Positions 48,419 through 55,933 of a stretch of 64,000 nucleotides of DNA are shown here, one piece after another; the first letter of the stretch is position 1, and every line of letters begins with the position of its first letter. Both the position numbers and the translations under genes were made by a program. The notes under the pieces were generated by a model. It searched no databases. It had not been told where the DNA came from and saw only the letters and a program-made list of their open reading frames with translations. The stretch is from NCBI GenBank assembly GCA_035276685.1, contig DATELK010000092.1, positions 1 to 64,000 on the forward strand. The letters are read 5' to 3'. The DNA is from JACVRN01 sp035276685 (GTDB lineage: Bacteria > Acidobacteriota > Blastocatellia > Pyrinomonadales > Pyrinomonadaceae).

Positions 48419-49168
48419 ATGGAATACGCCGACGCCGAAACAATCGAAGCTCAAATCGCTGACCTGCTGAACGCGGCGACGGGCGGCTTCGGTACGACTG
48501 TAACCAAGGGTATCCGCAAAGCAGACCCGGACGATGCGGAGAACAATCCCATCAGAAAAGCGCGCATCGCTTCAGGCTTCGAAGTCCTTCGCGCGCTGGC
48601 TGCTAATTCGAGGGGCGGCCTTTTCGGGGAGTACGTTGAACTTGTCACGGTCGAGCATAACGAATTTCTTCCGGCCCACGAGGGAGAGCCGGGGATTCCG
48701 CTGATAGTGCCGTTCGAGGGAGCAAGCGCACGCGCGGGCTACCCGGCAGACCCGGACAAGATTGACTCCTACAGGGAAGAGTCCGACGGGGTGGCGATTT
48801 ACACGGGAGCTTTAGGCTCGCGTACAGCGCACGACCAGTCGGACGCTAACGGCATGCCGTCGCCCGTCTCGTGCAGGTACTTCATTTTCAACTCGCTCCT
48901 TAAGTTCACGGGGCACAGCTGCCGGATACCGCTCTTCCCCGAGATTACGGAAGAGATGGCGGACACAAAGATTCCCGCGAGCTTAGCTCCCACGGTCGTC
49001 AAGCTCTCCATCCCGCGACTCGTCAAGGAGGGCGACAACCTCTACGTCATCTCGGAGCGTTATCGAGCATGGGGGCAGGAGGACTTAATCGAGATTCGGG
49101 GCGGCGCTGAGCGTGTTCGTCCCGTGCCCGTGCCGGAAGCGGTCACGGCCCAGAAACAACTCATTTGA
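48419..49168 (+). CDS. Head completion or stopper candidate
   Basis: 249 residues starting right after the previous stop. 'TIEAQIADLLNAATGG' at the N-terminus and a beta-rich C-terminal half ('KLSIPRLVKEGDNLYVISER'). By place it belongs to the neck. No family is recognised. Confidence 0.55.
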   Translation: MEYADAETIEAQIADLLNAATGGFGTTVTKGIRKADPDDAENNPIRKARIASGFEVLRALAANSRGGLFGEYVELVTVEHNEFLPAHEGEPGIPLIVPFEGASARAGYPADPDKIDSYREESDGVAIYTGALGSRTAHDQSDANGMPSPVSCRYFIFNSLLKFTGHSCRIPLFPEITEEMADTKIPASLAPTVVKLSIPRLVKEGDNLYVISERYRAWGQEDLIEIRGGAERVRPVPVPEAVTAQKQLI

Positions 49169-49185
49169 GGAAAGGACATTCAACG

Positions 49186-50199
49186 ATGAATAAAGTAACG
49201 CGCCTGGTCGCTTCTCTCTTACTTGTAGCATGCCTTGCCTGCACTACAATCATGGCCCAGTCGGGAAGTGTGACGACGGTCATGAAGGCCCCGACTACTT
49301 CGGCCGTGAAGCTGGTGGACGCGGACTCTTCCACTTCGAGCGTGCTGATAGTCAATAACGGCTCTGTCACGGCCTACGTGGGCACGACATCGAGCGTGAC
49401 CGCTTCGGCCTCCGCCTCGACGGACGGCATACCCGTCTACGCTAACACCTATCTGGTTCTCAGGAACGTCTCCAACTCTCTCTACGGCATTACTGCCTCA
49501 GGGACGGCGAATCTGCGCATCACGGTGGCCAAAAACGGCGCTTCGATTGACAGCGGGAGATTGCAGACCACGGGCATTGCTAACGGCGCGGCGGCTGGCT
49601 ACGTCCCGATGTCGAACGGCTCTGACATGGTGGCGGGCAACGTCCTCATCAAACTCGTAACGTCAGCCATCACGGCGAACTCTACGAGTTGTTCCGATGC
49701 GGCCGGGAGCCTCGCCATCACCTCGAACGCCACGGGCTTAGGCACGGTCTTTCGCTGCGACGGCACGACCTACCAGCTTCTCAACAACTACTCGGCCTTT
49801 AATCACCAGTCGGACACGGTGACGGTGGCGACGACCGGCAACACTGACGCCTACGTCGTCACGGGCTACGCCGGGACGCTTGCAGGTGTGGACTGTTCAG
49901 GCATAGACGCCCTTGCCGCGAGCGACACGAACTACATCACCTTCAGCCTGACTAATCTCGGTCAAGCCGGTGCGGGCTCTGCCGCCATGCTCGCGGCGAC
50001 TGCTGCGAACACCACGCAGGCGACCGGCGGCACGGCGCTCTCCGCCAATACGAAGCGCAGCCTGACGCTCTCGGGCACTGGCGCGAATCTGATTGTGGCT
50101 GCGGGCGACCGGTTGAGGTTAAGAAGCGCCGCCACTGGAACGCTTGCGGGAACTGTCTCGGGCTTTAAGTGTACTTTGAAATTCACCCGTCTTAGCTGA
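49186..50199 (+). CDS. Secreted-type beta-rich protein in the virion module
   Basis: 337 residues from the ATG at 49186 with GGAAAGGA upstream. Residues 1-25 ('NKVTRLVASLLLVACLA') are a Sec signal peptide, with a possible cleavage after 'TIMAQ'. The mature part is Ser/Thr/Ala/Gly-rich and beta-structured, with repeats rich in 'TASASAST' and 'ATAANTTQA'. A signal peptide inside the structural module is unexpected. It may be a fibre or decoration-like protein, or one acting on the cell surface. Confidence 0.7.
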   Translation: MNKVTRLVASLLLVACLACTTIMAQSGSVTTVMKAPTTSAVKLVDADSSTSSVLIVNNGSVTAYVGTTSSVTASASASTDGIPVYANTYLVLRNVSNSLYGITASGTANLRITVAKNGASIDSGRLQTTGIANGAAAGYVPMSNGSDMVAGNVLIKLVTSAITANSTSCSDAAGSLAITSNATGLGTVFRCDGTTYQLLNNYSAFNHQSDTVTVATTGNTDAYVVTGYAGTLAGVDCSGIDALAASDTNYITFSLTNLGQAGAGSAAMLAATAANTTQATGGTALSANTKRSLTLSGTGANLIVAAGDRLRLRSAATGTLAGTVSGFKCTLKFTRLS

Positions 50200-50726
50200 T
50201 GTCCTTTCTTGAACTGCTACTTGACCCGGCGCGAAGGGAAGAGGCCGCGCGGGAGCAGGGCGAACGGCGTGAGAAGAACCAGCACGTCGCGGCCCGCTCT
50301 CCCGCGCAGGCCACCTATCTTTTCTCCGTGGGCCGTGAGCAGGCAGTCCTTGAGCAGTTAAGAGAAGGCGCGGACGAAGAGAGGCGAGCAGTTCTTTACG
50401 AGCAACTGGCCGAAGCCTACGCGGGGCAGGGGAAGTTCGAGCAGGCCGCAGCCGTCAGTCTCAGCGAGGACAAGGGCTATGCGGAGCGCGCCGAAGCGGT
50501 AAAGGCACTGGGGCGAAAGCGCTGTCCGTGCCCCGAGGCGATTAGAGTCCCGTCGAAAAGGGACGCTAAGGGCGAAAGGGTTGAGACGCAAAGACGAGTC
50601 GAAGAGGTTTTTGACGGGCAGACGCTGATAGGGATATTCACCTGCATCTCTTGCCGGAAGATGTCAGCCAAGCCAGTCAGTCAGAGCGCGTGGAGAGAGA
50701 ATCAGCGAGATGAAACAGGCTCTTGA
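50199..50726 (+). CDS. Helical protein with cysteine motifs
   Basis: 175 residues, with the ATG overlapping the preceding stop. Long helices to about residue 100 ('EERRAVLYEQLAEAYAGQGK'), then CPC and CISC that could share a zinc ion. Function unknown. It converges with the minus-strand gene at 50702-51058 with a 25-base overlap. Confidence 0.6.
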   Translation: MSFLELLLDPARREEAAREQGERREKNQHVAARSPAQATYLFSVGREQAVLEQLREGADEERRAVLYEQLAEAYAGQGKFEQAAAVSLSEDKGYAERAEAVKALGRKRCPCPEAIRVPSKRDAKGERVETQRRVEEVFDGQTLIGIFTCISCRKMSAKPVSQSAWRENQRDETGS

Positions 50727-51058
50727 ACAAGTGAATCTTTCAGGGCGCGGATTGGTTTCGCCTCGCAAAGATAATAAATGTCTCTCCCTACGGGAACGGG
50801 GGGCACGTGGAACGTCTCGTCTCTCATTGGCGAGCCGTCAGCGCACGATATACACATTGCCTTCATCGCTTCTTCGTAGGCTTGCGCGACAAGCGTGCCG
50901 ACGCCCTCTACCAACTCTCTTTTCAGGTCTTCGCTGTCCGTGGATTCGTCAACCTGTACCGAGCCTACGCCAGAGCGTTCGGTTATTCGATGGCAGTTTG
51001 AGAACGAGAAGCGCTCAAGCACTTCGCCTATTTTTGTGCTTACCTCTTCGTTTGTCAT
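50702..51058 (-). CDS. Lone minus-strand gene within the tail module
   Basis: 118 residues from the ATG at 51058. 'RELVEGVGTLVAQAYEEAMK' is a helix, then CISCADGSP and a final beta part. There is no ribosome binding site, but a TAAAAT lies six bases upstream of the ATG, so a leaderless message is possible. A gene against the direction of the module is typical of cargo. It could also be a spurious frame. Confidence 0.5.
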   Translation of the reverse strand: MTNEEVSTKIGEVLERFSFSNCHRITERSGVGSVQVDESTDSEDLKRELVEGVGTLVAQAYEEAMKAMCISCADGSPMRDETFHVPPVPVGRDIYYLCEAKPIRALKDSLVQEPVSSR

Positions 51059-51074
51059 GCACTGATTTTATCAC

Positions 51075-52841
51075 ATGAGTTCGCCCCTTCATACATTACT
51101 GAGCAGGACAAAGCCTTCCGAGTACATCTCGGCTGTATGCAGGGGGCAGGGTGGAAACTGGATGCGCCCACCGTCGGAGAACGCCCTCGTCTCAGGCACT
51201 GATGTAGTGCGCGCGTTCCGGGGCGTGACGGTGCTTGGAGGTAAGAGCGGGAGCCGTCTGCTGTTCAACGCCGACCAGTCCTACGCGGGACTTGGAACCC
51301 AAGCAGTCAACGGCACAGGCAGTGCTTTCGTCGTCAAGCAACTGCTGATGGCCATAGGTGCGGGGCAGGTCAACTTCGACGGCGCGGCTATCTCTAGCTT
51401 CATCGCTTCATCAACACTCTCCTTCATTAAAAAGAGCGGAGGCGTATACGCGGCTGGCGCGTCAACAGGCCCATTTCAGGCCGGACACGCTCAGCCTTCG
51501 GCTCCGCTCATCTTTGCCAAAGACAGCCCCTCCGCAGGGAAAGAGGCGATGACAGGCGCGGTGACAGTTGTTATCTGGCGCGTCTCTTCCATCACGGGGC
51601 AAGTCTCACTGATGAGCCTGCCGTCAAACGTGCTTGAGTTGAGCAATCAGAGTGTGATTGTCCAGATGCCCGCTGCCGATTCCAACGGTCAGACGCACTG
51701 GGGCATAGGAGTCGTAAAGCTAGGCTATGCCGATTTAGGCTTTTACATTCAACTGCCTACTTCGCTCGGCGGAGAAGTATCCGAAGCTGATTTGACCACC
51801 ATAGACGGCATCACGCGAGCGGTAGAAATCTCTTGGTCAAACGGTGCTCTGCAAGGCCAGCCTCTTGCACCGGATAAAGCCTTCCCTCTGCCTGCGGGCC
51901 AGTTCGCGGGCGTGATGAACGACACCCTGTTTCTGGACGCGGACGGCATCATCTATGTCGGCGAGCCGGGCTACATCGGAAGTTTCCCGCCCTCTAATGC
52001 AATCTTCGCATCGGAGCCCGCAGTCCACTGGCTCAAGATTGGCCCGAACGCCTTCGGCCGCTTCGGAAAGCACTCCGTAGGCATCCTCATGTACGTAGGG
52101 GGGAGCCCCGCGCTTGAGTACCAGGAGATTTTAAGCAACCAGGGCATAGCACTTCCGCAGAATGTTGCCCTCGGCTTCGGTGGGCGTCTCCTGATGTGGC
52201 TCGGCAAGCCTACCGTCCTTGATAAAGCACTGGAACCGGACTTCGAGTACGCCAACAAGGTGATGCCGGACTTCGACGGTTGGGACGCAGGGCAGTCAAC
52301 AAGCCAGCCCATTGTGCCGTGCTTCGACCCGCAGGGCCTTTACGAGTGCTGGTGCTTCCAGAAGAAGGTCATGGCGAAACATGCCCCTACGGGCCGCTGG
52401 TGCGCGCCCATTGACCTGACCGGGAAGATAAACGGCAACATCGTCTCGCACGTCATCCACGACCGAAAACTGTACCTCTCCTGCGTAGACGGGCTAACAC
52501 TGAAGCTCTACCAGTTCGACGCTGGAACGGGCTCCACGATGGTCGTGCAGACCGACGACACGGCACCGGGCAGGGGCGACACCATCTCCGAGGTCTTCGT
52601 GCAGGCGCGCACGGACGACGAAGCCAATAATCTCTTAATCGAAGCAATCACGAATCACGAAGACGACTCGCCTGCTGAGGTCTTCGATGACACCGTTGAG
52701 GCGGATAAGACACTTTTCATTCGCACGGACGAACCGAACATCATTGACGCGGTAAGCCATGCGCTCAGAGTCACCGTCCCGTGCCTGGGAGGCGACGCGA
52801 GCGTGGAGCTAATAGAGAGCTACGGGGCAAGGAGCTTTTAA
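51075..52841 (+). CDS. Tail nozzle/propeller-like structural protein
   Basis: 588 residues. Repeated beta segments ('TVLGGKSGSRLLFNADQS', 'GVMNDTLFLDADGIIYVGEP', 'SHVIHDRKLYLSCVDGLTLK') suggest a beta-propeller, as in tail nozzle proteins of short-tailed phages (P22 gp10, T7 gp12 types). The assignment is by pattern and gene order. No clear ribosome binding site precedes the ATG. Confidence 0.6.
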   Translation: MSSPLHTLLSRTKPSEYISAVCRGQGGNWMRPPSENALVSGTDVVRAFRGVTVLGGKSGSRLLFNADQSYAGLGTQAVNGTGSAFVVKQLLMAIGAGQVNFDGAAISSFIASSTLSFIKKSGGVYAAGASTGPFQAGHAQPSAPLIFAKDSPSAGKEAMTGAVTVVIWRVSSITGQVSLMSLPSNVLELSNQSVIVQMPAADSNGQTHWGIGVVKLGYADLGFYIQLPTSLGGEVSEADLTTIDGITRAVEISWSNGALQGQPLAPDKAFPLPAGQFAGVMNDTLFLDADGIIYVGEPGYIGSFPPSNAIFASEPAVHWLKIGPNAFGRFGKHSVGILMYVGGSPALEYQEILSNQGIALPQNVALGFGGRLLMWLGKPTVLDKALEPDFEYANKVMPDFDGWDAGQSTSQPIVPCFDPQGLYECWCFQKKVMAKHAPTGRWCAPIDLTGKINGNIVSHVIHDRKLYLSCVDGLTLKLYQFDAGTGSTMVVQTDDTAPGRGDTISEVFVQARTDDEANNLLIEAITNHEDDSPAEVFDDTVEADKTLFIRTDEPNIIDAVSHALRVTVPCLGGDASVELIESYGARSF

Positions 52842-54548
52842 GTGGTCGTAGGGGTGAAAGAACGCGACGGGGTTGTGACGCGGGGCGATTTGGATGCTCT
52901 GCGTAGAGACCTCGTGCGCGACATAGAACTTGGCAAGATTATCCCTCCGCGTGTTGAGGCCGCAAGGCCCAACATCGCTGGCGGCGTGAATCACTGCCCC
53001 AACTCCGACCTCTCTTACTCAACATTAGCGGCGACGGTCGCGGGCACGATGCCTGCCGACGTGGACGACCTCAACTACGAGGCTTACGGCTTCTACTGGA
53101 TAGAACGCGACGCTGACGTGGTGATTGATGATGAGCATGCGCTTAAATCTTTAGACCATTCGCTGTACGCGGCAGGGGAAGGTGCTGATACAGGTAAGCC
53201 CGACTGGGACAGGGTATTCGGCTGGATAGAGGACGGCTCCACAGGTGACCTCTGCGACATCATCATCAAACTGCCCGCGAACATCGTGGGGCCGGGGCAG
53301 CGCTGGTTTGTACGAATGAGATTAGGCGCGCTGGACGCAGCCCTTATCCCTGAAGACGTGCAGGTCTTCGCTGGAATCTGGCACACGACCGCCACGGGCG
53401 AAGGCTACGTAGAGGGCTCGGACTTCGACCTGAGCCATTCGGTAGAAGGCGTCGCAGGCTCGACTTCGATTGATTACCGCGTCCTGGCTAAAACGGACTC
53501 TGGCGTCTCCATTCTCTCGAATGTGCTGAACGTGCCTGACGCGCCTGATGCCTTCTCGACCTCCGACTACGTGAAGCTCTTCTTCAACGCCGGGCCGGGC
53601 TTCATCGAATATCAAATCTATAAAAAGGTTGGCTCCGATTACTTCCACATCTACACCGTCAGGAACTCGTCAGACCTCCAGTACAACGACGTAGGCATTG
53701 TCGCCTTCGAGGACGAGGTTGTCACAGGCTGGCCCTCGGTCACACAGGCCGCGCCGCAAGCTTACGCCGAGACAAAGACGGTTCGCATAGGTGCCTATCA
53801 GGGAGAGTGGAAGGCGAATGATTTAACGATTGACGTACCCGCTACCTATGATTTTTCTGAGACAGTTGAGCAGTACCTAAGAATCGGATTAACAAGCCAA
53901 ACAGGCGTAGACCGCCACATCGGCATAGACCGCATCTGGTTCTCGACTACCTATAACGAGTGGTCGCCGGACGACGCCTCAAGATACGCCTCTGGCCCGT
54001 CCATCAGCCCAACGTTCGGGAGTCAGGGCATAGGTGGCGGCGTCACTGAGCCTCCGAAGCCGGGCACGGGCGGCGGCACCTGCGTCGTGGTTAAAACGCC
54101 TGTGCTTATCAAAGCGGCCTTCAAGCCCTTCCAGAGCGTAAAAGTGGGCTCTGAGGTCAAAGGCGACGAGAGATTGCCCTACAAGGTGATACTCAAGAAG
54201 CAGGGCGTCGTCTCGGAGTACCTCGTGATAAGAACGCGAAACGGCATCACCATCCGGTGCTCCGTTGACCATCCCCTTGCCCTAGAGTTGTCACCCAGAA
54301 AACGAATCGAAGCGCGCCATGTCCGAGAGGGCATGCGCTTGATGTGCTGGGTGAAGGGAAGAAAGACCAGTACGGAGGTCGTATCAGTTGAGCTTGTCCC
54401 GCGCCCTGCGGAGGTCGGCACATTTACTTTAAGACACACGGGAGGGCTTCACAGGGACGGCGACGGCATGTACGTGGCAGGAGAATCGAAGAACAAAGAC
54501 CGGGGCCTCTTCTGCTTCAACCTGAAGAGCCTGTATGACGAATCCTGA
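52842..54548 (+). CDS. Tail protein with C-terminal Hint (intein-like) domain
   Basis: 568 residues from a GTG directly after the previous gene. Residues 1-405 are beta-rich tail-type sequence ending in a Gly/Pro linker (PPKPGTGGGT). From Cys414 ('CVVVKTPVLIKA') follows a Hint domain: block B-like 'CSVDHPLAL' with His477, then 'GMYVAGESKNKD' near the C-terminus. Hint domains cleave or splice by acyl shift at the first cysteine. There is no long C-terminal extein, so release of the C-terminal part or attachment to another molecule is more likely than splicing. The next gene is a GNAT-type acetyltransferase. Confidence 0.8.
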   Translation: MVVGVKERDGVVTRGDLDALRRDLVRDIELGKIIPPRVEAARPNIAGGVNHCPNSDLSYSTLAATVAGTMPADVDDLNYEAYGFYWIERDADVVIDDEHALKSLDHSLYAAGEGADTGKPDWDRVFGWIEDGSTGDLCDIIIKLPANIVGPGQRWFVRMRLGALDAALIPEDVQVFAGIWHTTATGEGYVEGSDFDLSHSVEGVAGSTSIDYRVLAKTDSGVSILSNVLNVPDAPDAFSTSDYVKLFFNAGPGFIEYQIYKKVGSDYFHIYTVRNSSDLQYNDVGIVAFEDEVVTGWPSVTQAAPQAYAETKTVRIGAYQGEWKANDLTIDVPATYDFSETVEQYLRIGLTSQTGVDRHIGIDRIWFSTTYNEWSPDDASRYASGPSISPTFGSQGIGGGVTEPPKPGTGGGTCVVVKTPVLIKAAFKPFQSVKVGSEVKGDERLPYKVILKKQGVVSEYLVIRTRNGITIRCSVDHPLALELSPRKRIEARHVREGMRLMCWVKGRKTSTEVVSVELVPRPAEVGTFTLRHTGGLHRDGDGMYVAGESKNKDRGLFCFNLKSLYDES

Positions 54549-54922
54549 TGGCTTTTGAGTCGAAAATCTTAACGCTCGATGAGTGGGATTTGGTTGCGCC
54601 GATTGTTCGCGGCGTGTTCAGGAACGCCATGCCCACAACGGAGGCGCAGGCCGTCTTCCCGGCTGTGATGCACGGGGAGAACCTGGCCGGGTTCATCCAT
54701 CTGGAAGCGCTCTTTCACTACAACTCCATCTGGGTAGCCCCAGAGCATAGAAACAACCCGCGCGTGGCCATGAGGCTCATGCTCGACGCGCACGAGAGGC
54801 TTTCCCAACTACACGGCTTCTCTGCTATCGCCATGCCCGAAGCCGAATCGCATATCAAGATGTACAAGCGGTTCGGCGGGAGAAGCTTAGGGGTTCACGA
54901 AGTCTGGCGGAGGGACTATTAG
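54548..54922 (+). CDS. GNAT-like acetyltransferase
   Basis: 124 residues with the ATG overlapping the previous stop. 'IWVAPEHRNNPRVAMRLMLD' at 60-80 is near the acetyl-CoA binding region of GNAT enzymes, and 'IKMYKRFGGRSLG' is typical of the C-terminus. It lacks the usual Q/RxxGxG/A motif in clean form, so it may be divergent or structural. The gene lies inside the tail module. Confidence 0.6.
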   Translation: MAFESKILTLDEWDLVAPIVRGVFRNAMPTTEAQAVFPAVMHGENLAGFIHLEALFHYNSIWVAPEHRNNPRVAMRLMLDAHERLSQLHGFSAIAMPEAESHIKMYKRFGGRSLGVHEVWRRDY

Positions 54923-54923
54923 G

Positions 54924-55520
54924 ATGGGCCATGACAACGGCAGAAAAGCTGAAGAAGAGCGCCTCAGGCGGGAAGCCGAGGCCGCGAAAGCGGAAGCGCT
55001 CGCGGCCAAGCAGAAGGCCGAGACGCCCGACCCGTTCGAAACGCGCATGCGTGAGCGTGCGAACGCTATAGAGGACTGGCGCACCTCCAAAGACAAGCCC
55101 ATGAATATCTATAACTTTCCTGGGCAGGAAGCTATTGCGCTCTACAAGGCAGCTAAGACCTCACGCGATGCTGGTCGTATCGGTCGCGGACTCGCAACCC
55201 TGTCTGACGGGGCCAACCCGAACTTCGGGGTCGCGCTTGATAAAGAGATGCAGCTAGAAAGAGACGTTAATGCGTCAGGGATGCTTGAGGATTCTGTTAA
55301 CAGTACCTTAGCGACTAACGACGCACTGATGGGGAATCTCGCGAACATGGGCAACAGTCGCTCGATGTGGCTGGCAGACTTCGCAAGGTCGCTGGCGGGC
55401 GACGCTCGGGGCGCGTGGGAGAAGCTCAGAGACAAGCCCAAAGAACCCAGCTTCCTTAAACAACTCGCTTTGGGTGCGGTCAATAATTTCAAGTACGCGG
55501 CGGGCGGATTAACCATTTAG
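54924..55520 (+). CDS. Hypothetical virion protein
   Basis: 198 residues. Charged N-terminal coiled coil ('EEERLRREAEAAKAEALAAK') then a helical domain with 'KTSRDAGRIGRGLATL'. I recall such proteins among internal virion or ejection proteins of short-tailed phages, without certainty. Located just before the spike genes. Confidence 0.6.
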   Translation: MGHDNGRKAEEERLRREAEAAKAEALAAKQKAETPDPFETRMRERANAIEDWRTSKDKPMNIYNFPGQEAIALYKAAKTSRDAGRIGRGLATLSDGANPNFGVALDKEMQLERDVNASGMLEDSVNSTLATNDALMGNLANMGNSRSMWLADFARSLAGDARGAWEKLRDKPKEPSFLKQLALGAVNNFKYAAGGLTI

Positions 55521-55530
55521 GAGAGTTGCA

Positions 55531-55929
55531 ATGACTCATTTTAACGGAAGCGCCGTGCTCACCGACGACACGGTAATGACCTTGCAGGAGCTTCTCCAGG
55601 CGGCGATTACCGCGAGAACCTTCCCGTCGGCGCAGCAGCGCACGGACATGGTAAACCGCTTCGTCGGAGGCCGCACCATCGTTAACGGCTTCATGCACCC
55701 GATGGCCGACATCTACATGATGGACGCCTACAAGGGCGTGAGGAACGGGGTCACGATAGCGGCAGACTGGACGACGCCAGATGATTTCACGGACGAGCCT
55801 GGCGGTGGAGAACTCCTTGAAGGAGACCTGCGCCGCCACTTCGACCACCCTATAGACATAGGCAACCGCGTCCTCTACCAGAACACGGGCGCGGACGTGG
55901 TTATTTATTTCGACGTTACCCTGAGCTGA
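55531..55929 (+). CDS. Hypothetical tail-region protein
   Basis: 132 residues. Helical N-terminal part ('TVMTLQELLQAAITARTFPS') and beta C-terminal part ('RVLYQNTGADVVIYFDVTLS'). It precedes the spike gene and could be a spike adaptor. No family is recognised. Confidence 0.6.
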   Translation: MTHFNGSAVLTDDTVMTLQELLQAAITARTFPSAQQRTDMVNRFVGGRTIVNGFMHPMADIYMMDAYKGVRNGVTIAADWTTPDDFTDEPGGGELLEGDLRRHFDHPIDIGNRVLYQNTGADVVIYFDVTLS

Positions 55930-55933
55930 AGAC

